Assembly: GCF_024703895.1 (NCBI RefSeq)
Contig: NZ_CP087968.1
Location: 1 to 64,000, forward strand
From: Nocardioides sp. B-3
Lineage (GTDB): Bacteria; Actinomycetota; Actinomycetes; Propionibacteriales; Nocardioidaceae
Direction: 5' to 3'
DNA length: 64,000 nucleotides
The notes beneath the pieces were generated by a model. The model was given only the letters and a program-made list of their open reading frames with translations, was not told the DNA's origin and made no database searches. Within the stretch, counting starts at the first letter, position 1. Each line of letters begins with the position of its first letter. Below are positions 29,543-41,044 of this stretch, one piece after another. Made by a program: the position numbers and the translations under genes.

Positions 29543-31235
29543 TCAGTCGGTCGTCACCTTGTAGACGCCGTGGATGACCTCACCATCGATCCAGCCACTG
29601 GCCCCGACCGCTGACAGCGGCTCGAGGTTCTCGCTGAGCTCGGGCTCGTCCTTGCTCACCCGCACCAGCCAGTCGTCGTCGCTGTTGAAGTTGAGGAACA
29701 GCACGCTCGCCGCATCGTCCTCGATCACCTCGTCGTAGGCCGCGGTCTCCCCGAGCTTGCCCCCGGCGGCCAGCGCAGCGATGTAGTCCTCGTTGGTCCC
29801 GAGCACGGCGTAGCCGTCGCTCTCGGTCACCTCGAGGAAGGGGGCAGCCTCGGGGCCGGCCGGGTCCTTGACCTTGTCGAGCACGGCTCGGATCTCCGCC
29901 GCGTCGCCCTTGATCTTGAGGCCGAAGGGCGCCTCGGCCGGGCCCCCGTTGACGATGGCATCCGGGTCGATGCCGCTCCCCACGGCGACGGCGACGCCCT
30001 CACCGAGCAGGGTCTCGAGGTCGGCCGGCAGGTCGAGTCCGGTCTCTGCCTCGGCCTCAGCGATCAGCTCGTCGACGTCGAACGCACCGGCACTGGTGGT
30101 CTCGAAGTAGTCGAGCATCGCCTGCGCCCAGCCCTCACCGAGGCCCGGGCCGAAGGCGGCCACCGTGTCGTCGGGAAGACCCTCGACCAGCTCGACCCCG
30201 GCGTCGCCGAGGAAGTTCTCGGTCATGTCCGGCTGGTAGTTGGAGGAGGCCATCTCCACCTCGAGCGCACCGTCGTCGAACCGCACGGTCGCCGCTGCCC
30301 CGTCGAAGTCGGCCAGTGCCTGCTCGAGCTCCGGGGGAACGGTCGGTTCCTCGTCGGGCATGATCTCCGGGAACTCGCCAGTCTCGGGGTCGAACTCCAT
30401 ACCGGGCGCAGGGACACCGAACATCGAGCCCATCCCGGCCATGTCGCCGAGGTAGCGGCTCATGTACTCGCCGGCCGCCGGTGCGGCGTACATGCTGATG
30501 ACGCCGGGCTCGCCCGCCTCGCCGGTCCAGCGCTGGAAGTCGGCGTCGTCGGCCAGCGAGCCCTTCTCGGTCGCGTCGACGACCTTCTGGGCGTCGGCCT
30601 CGGTCTCGCTGATGACGACCCAGTCGCCCGAGACGACCCAACCGCCCATCTCATCGGACGCCTCGGAGTCGCTCGCGACCTCGCCACCGCACACCTCGAG
30701 CAGGCGGTCCATGCCCTCCTCGGCCTTTCCGGCGTCCTTGACCCGGACGACCGGGATCGGGGCGGGCGTGTCGCCGCCGAGGTCCGCGGCGCCCATCGCC
30801 CCCCGGTCGCCGAGCCACGGCTCGACGTCCTTGGCGTAGTCGAGGCCCTCGCACTCGCCCCGACTTCACGATCTCCTCGAACAGCCGCTCACGCAGGTCG
30901 TCGTCGGTCTCGAGACCGATCTTCTCCTTGAACGCGGGGAACTTGCGCAGGGTCTGGATCGCCTCGATCTTCTGCCCGCCACTGGGGTCGAGGTCGATGC
31001 TGACGTAGCCCGGGGTTCCGGCCGGCATCGCCTCGGCGGGCTGTGAACCGGTGCCGAGGAAGGACGTCGCTGCCCAGACGGCACCTCCGCCGACGGCCAG
31101 CACACCGACGAGGCCGCCCGGGGCGAGCAACCGCTTGCGGTTGTCGGTCGAACGCTCGTCCGAGCCCACCGGGAATCCCGTGGAGGACTCAAGAAATTCT
31201 GGGCCACCGGGGCCCGGTGGAGTGGTGTTGGACAT
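29543..31235 (-). CDS. DUF3352 membrane-anchored protein
   Basis: About 564 residues. A Pro/Gly-rich cytoplasmic start, one membrane segment (LLAPGGLVGVLAVGGGAVWA), then a large acidic extracytoplasmic domain beginning MPAGTPGYVSIDLDPSGGQK. This is the DUF3352 architecture common in actinobacteria. One indel near 30850. No catalytic motif is visible, and the very acidic surface is notable. Convergent with ybaK, 16 bases apart. Function unknown. Confidence 0.8.
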
Positions 31236-31279
31236 GAGAACCCCCGTGAGAAGACTGCCGGATGCTGACGGGCGCCAGC

Positions 31280-31843
31280 CTACCCAGCGGTCGGGGTCCC
31301 AACCGCCGTGGACCGGCGCCCCGATCGTCGTCCGGCGGCAACGAGATAGACGTAGAGCGAGGCGAACATCGCGCCGATCGGGTATGCCGCGAGCGCGCTC
31401 GAGTCGAGCCGGAACGGCCGCGGCTCGCCGTCCACCCCGGCCGGGGTGAGGTCACTGGGGATCGCTGTCAGGTCGGGCTGGCCGGCAGCGAGCAGCCGCG
31501 GGTCGTCGGGACCCAACGCGTGCCCCACCTTGAACATCACCCAGCCTGCGAGCATCGAACCCACGACGAAGGCGGCGAGGCTGACCAGCTCGTGCCGCGG
31601 CCAGCACCATCCGAGCGCGAAGGCGGTCAGGGCGCCGGCGACGAGCGCCACCGGGACGTACCAACCGGTGCCGGAGAAGGAGTAGTCGGGTCCGGCCGGT
31701 TCGAGGAACCACTGGTTCTCGTAGGCGACGCCGGCGGGCGCGTCCCAGACGCGTTCCCAGACCACCCCGGCCAGCGCGCCGGAGAGTGCGAAGGCAGCGA
31801 CGAAACCGACGGCCTGCACGACCGCTCCCAGACGCTCGCCCAT
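31280..31843 (-). CDS. Four-helix membrane protein of unknown function
   Basis: 187 residues, starting [20 protein letters not shown] with ATG overlapping the dnaE stop (TGATG). Four predicted membrane helices: residues about 8-30, 65-85, 90-110 and 155-180. The pattern (GVVWERVWDAPAGVAY, WFLEP) resembles the small DUF2567-like family of actinobacteria, but I am not certain. Co-translation with DNA polymerase is probably a positional accident of a packed genome. Confidence 0.6.
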   Translation of the reverse strand: MGERLGAVVQAVGFVAAFALSGALAGVVWERVWDAPAGVAYENQWFLEPAGPDYSFSGTGWYVPVALVAGALTAFALGWCWPRHELVSLAAFVVGSMLAGWVMFKVGHALGPDDPRLLAAGQPDLTAIPSDLTPAGVDGEPRPFRLDSSALAAYPIGAMFASLYVYLVAAGRRSGRRSTAVGTPTAG

Positions 31844-34800
31844 CAGGTCAGGCACCCCGGACCGAGCAGCTGCTTGAGGTCGGCGAACAGCGCCGGCGAC
31901 GGCGTGACGCGGTGGTGGTCACCCACCTTGAGCACGATCGTCTTGTCGCGCATGCGAACGTTGAGCAGCACCTCGGTGACGCCGGGGTGCGTGGCGAGCA
32001 CCTCCTTGAGGCTGTCGACCACGCCCGGGTTGATCCCGGTCTGCGGCAGGTTGACCGTGACCGGGCCCGACGGACCGTCGGACAGGTCGGGCATCGTCAC
32101 CTCCCGGGCGCGCAGCTCGGGCTGGTCCTTGTCGCGGGAGAGCTGCCCCTTGACCCGGATGATCGCGTCCTCCACCGGGTGGGTCGAGGCGAGCTGGTAG
32201 GCGCTCGGGAACAGCAGCACCTCGATCGCCCCGTCGAGGTCCTCCAGGGGTCACCGTCGCCCACGAGTCGCCCTTCTTGGTGATCTTGCGCTGCACGCTC
32301 GTGACCGGGCCACTGATGGTCAATGTGGACCCGTGCGGTCGCTCCTCGTCGAGCATCAGCTGGCCGATGGTGCAGTCGGTGCCCTGCTGCAGGACGTGCT
32401 CGAGACCGAGCAGCGGGTGGTCGGAGACGTAGAGGCCGAGCATCTCTCGCTCATGACCCAGCAGCGTCATCTTGTCCCAGTCGTCGATCTCCGGGATCGC
32501 GACGTTGACCCCGAACCCGCCGTCGGCCTCGTCCAGCCCGCCGAAGAGCGAGTCCCGGCCGATCGCCTCGTTCTTCTTGATGTCGATGTACTGGTCGACG
32601 GCCATCTCGTGGATCGTGACCAGCGCGCGCCGCTTGTGCTTCATCTCGTCGAAGGCACCGGCCTTGATCAAGGACTCGATCACGCGCTTGTTGCACACGT
32701 GCACCGGGACCTTGTCCATGAAGTCGTTGAAGTCGGCGTAGCGACCCTTCTCTCGGCGGGCCGTCGCGATCCCGTCGACGACGTTGACACCGACGTTGCG
32801 GATCGTGGTGAGGCCGAAACGGATGTCGTTGCCGACGGGGGTGAAGTTGGCGTGCGACTCGTTGACGTCGGGCGGCAGCACTCGGATCTTCATCCGGCGG
32901 CACTCGTTGAGATAGATCGCCGACTTGTCCTTGTCGTCGCGCGTCGAGGTCAGCAGTGCGGCCATGTATTCCGCCGGATAGTTGGCCTTGAGGTAGGCCG
33001 TCCAGTAGGACACCGGGCCGTAGGCCGCCGAGTGGGCCTTGTTGAAGGCGTAGTCGGAGAACGGCAGCAGCGTGTCCCACAGCGCCTTGATCGCGGCGTG
33101 GCTGTAGCCGCGCTCCGTCATGCCCGCGGAGAAGCCGGCGAACTGCTTGTCCAGCTCCTCCTTCTTCTTCTTGCCCATCGCGCGCCGCAGGATGTCGGCC
33201 CTGGCCGAGCGTGTAGCCGGCGAGCTTCTGCGCGATCGCCATGACCTGCTCCTGATAGACGATCAGGCCGTAGGTCTCGCCGAGCACGTCCTCAAGGGCA
33301 TCGGCCAGCTCGGGGTGCAGCGCCTCGACCGGCTCACGGCCGGTCTTGCGGCGGGCATACTTGTTGTGCGAGTCGGCGCCCATCGGACCGGGGCGGTAGA
33401 GCGCACCCACGGCCGAGATGTCCTCGAACGTGTCGGGACGCATCGAGCGCAGCAGCGCGCGCATCGGGCCGCCGTCGAGCTGGAAGACGCCGAGCGTGTC
33501 GCCGCGTTGGAGCAGCTTGTACGTCGCCGCGTCGGTCAGCTCGAGGTCCTCGAGCACGACCTCCTCGCCGCGGTTGACCGCGATGTTCTTCACCGCGTCG
33601 TCGAGCACCGTGAGGTTGCGCAGCCCGAGGAAGTCCATCTTGATCAGGCCGAGCGACTCGCAGGTCGGGTAGTCGAACTGCGTGATCATCGCGCCGTCGG
33701 CGGGGCGCTTGAGCATCGGGATGATGTCGAGGAGCGGCTCGCTCGACATGATCACACCGGCCGCGTGCACGCCCCACTGCCGCTTGAGGCCCTCGATCCC
33801 GACAGCGGTGTCGACGACCCGCTTGACGTCGTTGTCGCTCTCGTAGAGGGCGCGGAACTCGCCGCCCTCGCCGTAGCGCTTGTGCTCGGAGTTGAAGATC
33901 TCCCGGGAGCGGCACGTCCTTGCCCATGACCGCGGCCGGCATCGCCTTGGTGATGCGGTCGCCCATCGCGAACGGGTAGCCCAGGATCCGCGAGGAGTCC
34001 TTGACGGCCTGCTTGGCCTTGATGGTGCCGTAGGTGACGATGTAGGAGACGCGCTCGTCGCCGTACTTCTCCGTGACGTAGCGGATGACCTCGCCACGAC
34101 GACGCTCGTCGAAGTCGATGTCGAAGTCGGGCATCGAGACGCGGTCGGGGTTGAGGAACCGCTCGAAGATCAGGCCGTGGACCAACGGGTCGAGGTCGGT
34201 GATCCGCATGGCATAGGCGACCATCGAGCCGGCACCCGAGCCGCGGCCCGGGCCGACGCGGATGCCGTTGTTCTTGGCCCAGTTGATGAAGTCGGCCACG
34301 ACGAGGAAGTAGCCCGGGAAGCCCATGCCGGTGATGACGCCGACCTCGAAGTCGGCCTGCTTGCGGACGGCGTCGGGAATGCCGGCGGGATAGCGGACCT
34401 GCAGTCCGCGCTCGACCTCCTTGACCAGCCAGGAGTCCTCGTTCTCCCCCTCGGGGCAGGGGAACTTCGGCATGAACGTGCCGCTGCCCTCGGTGAACGC
34501 GACGTCGCAGCGCTCGGCGATCCACAGCGTGTTGTCGCAGGCCTCGCGGAGGTCGTACTTGTCGACCCACAGCGAGCGCATCTCGGCCGGTGACTTGAGG
34601 TAGTAGCCGTCGCCGGAGAAGGCGAACCGTTGGCCCGGACCGTCGCCGGCCGGGATGTCCATCGTCGAGCCGGAGTTGATGCAGAGCAGGTGCTCCTGTG
34701 ACTTCGCGTCCTCCCGGCGGACGTAGTGCGAGTCGTTGGTGGCCAGCAGCGGGATCCGGAGGTCCTTGGCCAGCCGCAGCAGGCCGTCGCGGACCCGGCG

Positions 34801-35401
34801 CTCGATGTCGAGGCCGTGATCCATCAGCTCCATGAAGTAGTTGTCGCGCCCCAGGATCTCCTCGGTAGTCAGCGGCCGTCTGCCGGGCCGCGTCGTAGTT
34901 GTCGTGGCGCAGGTGGACTCGGATCTCACCGCTGGGGCAGCCGGTGGTGCCGATGATGCCGGCACTGTGCTGCGAGAGCAGCTCGCGGTCGGCGCGCGGG
35001 TGCTGGAAGAAGCCGTCACGCCGGGCCCCGGTCGAGATCCGGAACAGGTTGTGCATGCCCTCGGTGGTCTCGCTGAGCAGCGTCATGTGGGTGTAGGCGC
35101 CGCGACTCGAGACGTCGTCGGGCCCGCCCTTGTAGAAGTTGACGCGCTTGCGCTCGAACCGGCTGATGTTGGGCGTGAAGTAGGCCTCCATGCCGATGAT
35201 CGGCTTCACCCCGGCGGCCTTGCACTGGCGGTAGAACTCGTAGGCACCGAACACGTTGCCGTGGTCGGTCATCGCCACCGCCGGCATGCCCAGCTCGGCG
35301 GTGCGCTCGGCGAGGTCCTTCAACCGGGCCGCGCCGTCCAGCATGGAGTATTCGGTGTGGACGTGCAGGTGCGCGAAGTTGTCTCCTGAACCGGCAGACA
35401 T
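31843..35401 (-). CDS. dnaE: DNA polymerase III alpha subunit
   Basis: About 1185 residues. The N-terminal PHP domain begins [19 protein letters not shown]; the palm carries the catalytic aspartates in [16 protein letters not shown] near residue 425; [18 protein letters not shown] and [20 protein letters not shown] follow, then an HhH/OB tail ending GPGCLT. It is the replicative polymerase DnaE1. Broken by at least four indels (near 34865, 33905, 33205, 32250), none plausible in a living cell, which supports sequence error. ATG 35401 is preferred; GTG 35416 would add five residues. It overlaps the small membrane protein gene at its end. Confidence 0.96.
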
Positions 35402-35499
35402 GAGTCGGTCTTCCACACCTTCCGGGGGTCGAGAAACGGGACGCGAATCGAGGGTGCCCCGTGTGTATTTCGGGGCGGCAGATGGGGAAGAGCGCCAGC

Positions 35500-36521
35500 C
35501 TACGTCAGTCTTGCAGGGCCCACCGACAAGACACTCGGGGTGCCGTCACAGCCACTGGATCGCGTGTCCGTGGCCGTGTGTGAGCGCCACCGCGGGAGCC
35601 GTCCAGGGGCCAGCACGAACCGTCCCACGGGCACGCTCAGGTCGCCGGTCACGGCCGACAGGACGTGCGGCGCCTCGTTGCTCACCCAGCGGCACTCCCC
35701 GCCGCCACGAGGCCGGTCATCAGCTCGTGGAAGCGCTCTCGCTCCGCCACCTCGAGGTAGGCGATCACCGCGCTGTGGAACACGACCGGCGTCCCGTGCC
35801 GGCCCGCCTCGGCCAGCAGACCGGGCAGCGCGTCGAAGAGGTCTCCCTTGACGATGCTCGGCGGCTCCTCGCGCGCGATCCGGACGGCCCGCTCGAGCCG
35901 GTCCCGTCGTTCCTGCTGCTCGGGCCACACCAGGGTTGGCCAGCCACGCCATCGCGTCGTCGTCGCGTACGTCGAGGGGGTTGAGGTCCGCACCTCCACG
36001 CCGGGCGATCGCGGGGTGGCTGCCCGGGACCGGCAGGTCTCCGGTGGCCTCAGCCGTGAGCACCGGTCCCCCGGAACCGGTGAGCTCGCCGACGGGCGGC
36101 CGTGGCGTAGTCGTAGCGGTCGGGATACAGGCACAGCCCGGCGCTGGCGCCCACCTCGATCAGGCTCAGCGGTCCGTGCGACGCGGCCACCTGTGCGAGC
36201 ACCGGCACCGGGGTCGCGAGCCGGCCGACCTCGTTGGTCTGCGTCGCGCGCTCGCCGAGCGTCGCCTTGATCTGCAACTCGCGCTCGAGCAGCGTCCGCT
36301 TCAGCTCGGCGTAGTCGCTCGGGGGCCACCGCACCGTGCCACCGGGCCGCGGCGAAGACGAGGTTGGGCTGCTGCTTGAGGCGCGGCAGTCCGGCCAGCC
36401 AGACGTGGACCTCCGGGTCGTCGGCCACCCCGTGCGCCCAGTCCACGAAACATGCCGAGTCGCCTTCGGCGTACGCCGCGAAGTCGCGGTAGCGGTCGGC
36501 GATGTCCCCGTCGAGCTCCAT
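35500..36521 (-). CDS. DUF2332 family protein
   Basis: About 340 residues, start MELDGDIADRYRDFAAYAEG. Family signatures of DUF2332: LAGLPRLKQQPNLVFAAARW, ERELQIKATLGERATQTNEV, SLIEVGASAGLCLYPDRYDY, VVWPEQ and VFHSAVIAYLEV. The VGASAGL segment resembles a nucleotide or SAM-binding loop but no activity is established. At least four indels (near 36340, 36100, 35935 and 35690), making it one of the most damaged genes here. Follows the kinase gene by ten bases. Confidence 0.8.
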
Positions 36522-36531
36522 GCGCGCAACG

Positions 36532-37067
36532 TTAGGGCAGCAGGTTGGCGATCTGCTCGACGGCCACGTCGATGCGCCCCCGGTCCGATCGCACGAACAC
36601 CGCGCGGTCCACGACGGCCAGCTCACGGGCCGGGCACCGGCCATCAGGACGGCGTCGTTGCCGCCCGGGGATCGGAGGATCCGCTGGGACGCGGCCACCC
36701 ACGGCTGGTCGGACCGGCGCTGCCAGCGCATCGCCAGCTCGGCGTCACTCGCCTCGAGGAACACGTGCACGTAGGGCACTCCGCACACCGTGGCCAGCGA
36801 CCTGAACTGAGCCAGCTCGCGGTCCTCCATGATCAGCTGAGGCAGCACGACGCCGCGACCCGTGGCGAGCTGGGCCGCCATCATCTCCCCGGCCAGCGGT
36901 CGCGCCCGGGCGCCGGCACCGACGAAGTCGTCTCGCCACCCGCCCAACAGCGTGCGCAGGACGTCGATGTCGCAGTTGAGCCACCCCGGCCGGGATGCGA
37001 CCAGCCGCTCCGCGACCGTCGACTTGCCCACCCCCGGCGCCCCGTTGAGGTGCAGGAGGACGCTCAC
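36532..37067 (-). CDS. AAA/zeta-toxin-like P-loop kinase
   Basis: About 178 residues, start [20 protein letters not shown] with a perfect Walker A. Further features fit small nucleotide or gluconate-kinase-like enzymes: LNCDIDVLRTLLGGWRDDFV, VVLPQLIMEDRELAQFRSLA, VPYVHVFLEASDAELAMRW. One indel near 36635; after repair it ends VEQIANLLP and stop. Substrate unknown. It starts inside the end of the GNAT-chorismate mutase gene by a four-base overlap. Confidence 0.75.
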
Positions 37068-37773
37068 TTCGAGGCGTCCAGTGACTCGCTGATCACCGTG
37101 TGCACGATCCGCGCCACCCGCTCGGGACCGAGCTCGGGCGCGATCCGGGCCACGCGCTCCACGATCTCCCGCTCGCGCTCGGCGTCACGGGCCGGATCTG
37201 CCACCGCTGAGGCCGCGCGCTTGTGGTCGCGAACGGCGCGGGTCAGGGCCGCGCGCCGAGCGAGGACATCGCCCAGCACGAGGTCCACGTCATCGATGAG
37301 CGAGCGGAAGTAGGCCAGTGGGTCTCCCCCCGGCCAGACCATCTTCAGGTCGGGCGCGTGCTCCTCGTTGGCCGTGCCGTCGGTGCGCTCGAGCTCCACG
37401 AAGCCATGACGGCGGTAGAACGCGCGCCCGGCTCGTTGATCTCGAAGACCCACAGCCCGAAGCCCTCGGGGCGGACGGACTTGGCGAGCTCGACGAGGGT
37501 CGAGCCGATGCCCCCTCGCTGGGCACCGGGGTCGACGTACAGGCCGTCGAGCCGGGTCGGGGTCAGGTTGGCGAAGCCCACGATCGAGCCGCCGGACTCC
37601 GCCACCCAGACGTCGCGCTCCGAAGGGTCCCAGCCGCCGACCCGGGCGCGTACGGCGTCTGGCGGGTGGATGCCGGGCGGTATCGCGGCCGCGGCGCGGG
37701 CCGCGAGGTAGACCTCGGCGACCGCTGGCAGGTCGGCCTGCTCGGCCAGCCTGATCGACGCGTCAGTGCTCAT
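37064..37773 (-). CDS. GNAT acetyltransferase fused to AroQ-type chorismate mutase
   Basis: About 236 residues. The first 150 form a GNAT domain ([20 protein letters not shown]; acetyl-CoA loop [32 protein letters not shown]). The last 85 are a helical type II chorismate mutase: [57 protein letters not shown]. The one indel (near 37435) lies inside the GNAT domain; the junction ([19 protein letters not shown]) is in one open frame, so the fusion is real. Chorismate mutase makes prephenate for Phe and Tyr; the GNAT substrate is unknown. Overlaps rluD start region by 11 bases and the kinase by four. Confidence 0.8.
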
Positions 37774-38702
37774 CTCGGATGACCTCGAGGGCGTGGGCCG
37801 GGTCATCGGGGTAGGTCGACTGGTATTCGACGTAGTCGCCGCTGTCGGGGTGCTCGAAGCCGAGCTTCAACGCGTGCAGCCACTGCCGCTCGAGCCCGAC
37901 GCGCTTGGTCAGCGTGGGATCGGCGCCGTAGGTGATGTCGCCGACGCACGGGTGCTTGAGCGCCGCCATGTGCACGCGGATCTGGTGCGTGCGGCCGGTC
38001 TCGAGGTGGATCTCGAGCAGCGAGGCGAAGCGGTGGGCCTCGAGCGTCTCGTAGTGGGTGACGCTGTGGCGGCCGTCGGCCATCACCGCGAACTTGTAGT
38101 CGAACTTCGGGTGCCGGGCGATGGGTGCGTCGACCGTGCCGCTGAGCGGGTCGGGATGACCCTGCACGAGTGCGTGGTAGGTCTTGTCGACCGTGCGATG
38201 CCGGAAGGCGTTCTTCAGCACGGAGTAGGAGTGCTCGGACTTCGCGATCACCATCACGCCCGAGGTGCCGACGTCGAGGCGCTGGACGATGCCCTCGCGC
38301 TCCTTGGCGCCCGAGGTGGAGATGCGGAAGCCGGCGCCGGCGAGGTGGCCGACGACCGTCGGACCGGACCAGCCGGGCGACGGGTGGACGGCGACTCCGA
38401 CCGGCTTGTCGATCACCACGATGGCGTCGTCGTCGTGGATGATCTTGATGCCCTCGACGATCTCGGGCCGGACCTCCAGCGGGTCGCTCTCCGCGGGGAT
38501 CGTCACGTCCAGCATCGCGCCGGCGTGCACCCGGTCGCTCTTGCCGACGGCGGCCGAGTCGACCTGCACGAGGCCCCCGGGTGATGAGGTCGGCCGCCTT
38601 GGTGCGGGAGAAGCCGAACATCCGGGCCATCGCGGCGTCGACGCGCTCGCCCGCGAGGCCCTCCGGCACCAGCACGGTCCGGTGGTCTTCGTATGCACTC
38701 AT
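37763..38702 (-). CDS. rluD: RluD-family 23S rRNA pseudouridine synthase
   Basis: About 312 residues. S4 domain at the start ([20 protein letters not shown]), then the RluA-type catalytic domain with [18 protein letters not shown], catalytic aspartate in [18 protein letters not shown], and [20 protein letters not shown]. Isomerises uridines in helix 69 of 23S rRNA by family. One indel near 38580 in the S4 domain. ATGA overlap with lspA upstream, the usual actinobacterial lspA-rluD pair. Confidence 0.95.
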
Positions 38703-39215
38703 GCGTTGCTCTCGTCGGTGTTGTCCGAGATGCGCTCGCCGCGCAGGGTCACACCGCGCAGGCTCTGGAGGATGATCACGATCGCGGCGCCGATGATGCA
38801 CATGTCGGCGACGTTGAAGACCGGCCAGTTGGGCAGCATCAGCCAGTCGATGACATGGCCACGCAGCACGCCGGGGTCACGGATGATCCGGTCGGTGAGG
38901 TTGCCGCCGACACCGCCGATGAGCAGGCCCAGGCCCGGGGGACCACAGCGGGCTGGCCAGCCGGAGGCTGAGCACGAGCACGACGCTGACGGCCGCGATC
39001 GCCGGGCAGCTCAGCGCGACGGTGAACTCGGTGCCGGTGCTGAACGCCGCACCGGGGTTGTGCGTCAGGTGCAGGACGAGCAGGTCGCCGACGACCTTGA
39101 TGTCGCGATCCTCGAGCGCCGAGAGCGCCCACTGCTTGGTGCCGATGTCGAGGGCGTAGGCCGCAACGCCGACCAGCGCGAAGAGCCACCACGTGCGACG
39201 AGGTCGGGAGTCCAC
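38699..39215 (-). CDS. lspA: Lipoprotein signal peptidase
   Basis: About 172 residues, GTG start at 39215 chosen because the first helix begins ten residues later; upstream in-frame codons are possible. Four membrane helices. The two catalytic aspartates lie in GGVGGNLTDRI and in FNVADMCIIGAA; the conserved NPGAAFSTG loop is present. Cleaves the signal peptide of diacylglyceryl-modified prolipoproteins such as the binding protein at 16081. One indel near 38938. Confidence 0.94.
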
Positions 39216-39241
39216 TGAGACCGGACCCGTGTCGCTGGGAA

Positions 39242-40092
39242 TCAGCGACGCTCCTCGCGCTGCTTGCATGACATGCACAGTGTGGCACGCGGGAAAGCCA
39301 TCAGTCGCATCTTGCCGATGGGCTGACCGCAGGACTCGCAGACGCCGTAGGTGCCGTCGTGGATGCGGCCCGGGGCGCGGTCGATCTGGGCCACCATGTC
39401 GCGCTCGTTGTTGACGACCGTCAGCTCGTGGTCACGCTCGAAGCTGGTCGCGCCCATGTCGGCTCCGGTCGTGGCCGGCACCGTCACCGGCGTCGCGCAT
39501 CAGGCCCTGCAGGTCGTGCTCGGCATCCTCGATCAGGTGCACGAGCTTGTCCCGCTGGGAGTGGAGCTCGGTGAGGACCTCCTTGACGTCCGCGTCGGTC
39601 CGGGCACCCTCACCCTCCTTCACCGCGAGGGAGGAGATGGGCGCCTTCTTGGTCGTCTTCTTCGCCGGCGCCCCGGTGGCCGCGGGGGCCGCCTTCTTGG
39701 CGGGCGTCCTCTTTGCCGGCGTCTTGGCCACCGGGGCAGTCGCCACCGCCTTGGCGGGCGCGACCTTCTTGGCCACGGTCTTCGCGGGAGCCTTCTTGGT
39801 TGGGGCGGCCTTCTTCGCGGCAGCGGCCTTCTTCGCAGCCGGGGCGGCCTTCTTCGCGGGAGCGGCCTTCTTCGCAGCGGGCGCAGCCTTCTTGGTCGGC
39901 GCCGCCTTCTTCCGCAGCCGGGGCGGCCTTCTTGGCGGGCGCCTTCTTGGCCGGCGCGGCCTTCTTCGCGGGCGCCGCCTTCGTGGCGGGCTCCGCGGCC
40001 GCCGCGGTCTTGGCCGCGCCGCGTCGACCGATCACCTTCTTGGCCGCTGCAGCAGCGGTTCCGGCGAGGGACTTGCGAGTGCTGCGTGCCAT
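39242..40092 (-). CDS. TraR/DksA zinc-finger protein with Lys/Ala-rich tail
   Basis: About 283 residues, ATG 40092 preceded by AAGGAGG. Residues 1 to about 155 are repeats of AKKAAPAKK type, like the histone-H1-like tail of actinobacterial HupB; the C-terminal 120 residues are DksA-like: a coiled coil (LTELHSQRDKLVHLIEDAEH) and the C4 zinc finger GVCESCGQPIGKMR with ATLCMSCKQ. Indels lie near 39905 and 39485. The zinc-finger half may bind the RNA polymerase secondary channel; the tail probably binds nucleic acid. Placed between divIVA and lspA. Confidence 0.85.
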
Positions 40093-40198
40093 GGAAGGGG
40101 CCTCCTTGTGGGCCATCAGTCGTGTGGGCTGAGCCACATACGTGGCAGGAGGGTAGTCGCTGGCGGAGCACTGCTCCAAACGGCTCGCCCATGGGGGT

Positions 40199-40235
40199 GA
40201 GAACGGCCGGCCCCGCGTGGGGACCGGCCGTTTCT
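40199..40235 (-). terminator. Terminator downstream of divIVA
   Basis: AACGGCCGG (40202-40210) pairs with CCGGCCGTT (40224-40232), extended inward by CCCC/GGGG around a GCGT loop. It lies about 40 bases past the divIVA stop on the minus strand, before the DksA-like gene, so it separates the division cluster from the lspA region. Confidence 0.75.
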
Positions 40236-40270
40236 CGACGTTCGTGTCGTGCGTGCTGCGCGGGGGCTGA

Positions 40271-41044
40271 TCAGCCCTCTTCTTCGCCCAGGATCGAGCG
40301 CAGGCGCTTCGGCGCGGGAGCATCGCCGGTGGGCATGTCGGCCACCGAGGACGTGCCCTGCAGCGACTCGAGCTGCTGGGTGAAGTAGGTCTTGAGGCGC
40401 GAGCGGTATTCGCGCTCGAACGAGCGCAGCGTCTCGACCTCCGCGTTGAGCTTGTCACGCTCCTTCTCGAGCTCGCCGAACATCTGCTGGCGACGCTCGG
40501 CGGTCTCGGAGTCGAGCATCTGCGAACGCTGGCGGGCGTCGGCCTCGAGGCGGTCGGACTTGGACTTCGACTCGGCCTCCAGACGCTCGGCCTTGGTGCG
40601 GGCAGCGCCCACGACCTTGTCGGCCTCGTTCTTGGCCTCTTCGACGAGCTCGTCGGCATTGCGGGTGGCGAGCTCGAGCAGGCGGGCCGCGGCGTTGGAC
40701 GCCTGCGGCACCGTCTCGACGCGGATGGTCTCGACGCCGCCGACGGGAGCGGCAGCAGCAACCGGCACGGGTGCGGGAGCAGGAGCCGGCACCGGCTTCT
40801 CCTCCTTGACCGGCTCGGGCGCGACCACGGGGGCAGGCACCGGAGCGGGTGCGGGAGTCGGCGTCGAGGCACCGGACTGGGCCGCCGAGAGCTTGGACCG
40901 GAGGTCCTCGTTCTCCTTGGTCAGCCCGGCGAGCTCGGCCTCGACCTCGTCGAGGAACTGGTCGACCTCTCCCATGTCGTAGCCCTCACGGAGACGGACA
41001 GGAGTAAAACGCTTGTTACTCACGTCCTCAGGCGTCAGCGGCAT
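40271..41044 (-). CDS. divIVA: Polar growth protein DivIVA/Wag31
   Basis: 257 residues, intact. The membrane-binding N-terminus MPLTPEDVSNKRFTPVRLRE and EGYDMGEVDQFLDEVEAELA are classic DivIVA; a Pro/Ala-rich linker (residues about 75-110) divides it from the long C-terminal coiled coil (residues about 125-235). In actinobacteria it marks cell poles and directs apical wall growth. The upstream 136 bases (41045-41180) hold its promoter region; I do not see an unambiguous -10. Confidence 0.96.
   Translation of the reverse strand: MPLTPEDVSNKRFTPVRLREGYDMGEVDQFLDEVEAELAGLTKENEDLRSKLSAAQSGASTPTPAPAPVPAPVVAPEPVKEEKPVPAPAPAPVPVAAAAPVGGVETIRVETVPQASNAAARLLELATRNADELVEEAKNEADKVVGAARTKAERLEAESKSKSDRLEADARQRSQMLDSETAERRQQMFGELEKERDKLNAEVETLRSFEREYRSRLKTYFTQQLESLQGTSSVADMPTGDAPAPKRLRSILGEEEG

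Noticed and set aside
31843..35401. dnaE as a pseudogene
   Set aside because: Four frameshifts would normally suggest decay, but all motifs are conserved, the gene is essential, and similar breaks occur in nearly every long gene here; sequencing error is the better explanation.
39640..40080. Short near-identical repeats resembling a CRISPR array or minisatellite
   Set aside because: They are in-frame codons for Lys/Ala/Pro repeats in the tail of the DksA-like protein, irregular in spacing, with no constant spacers.
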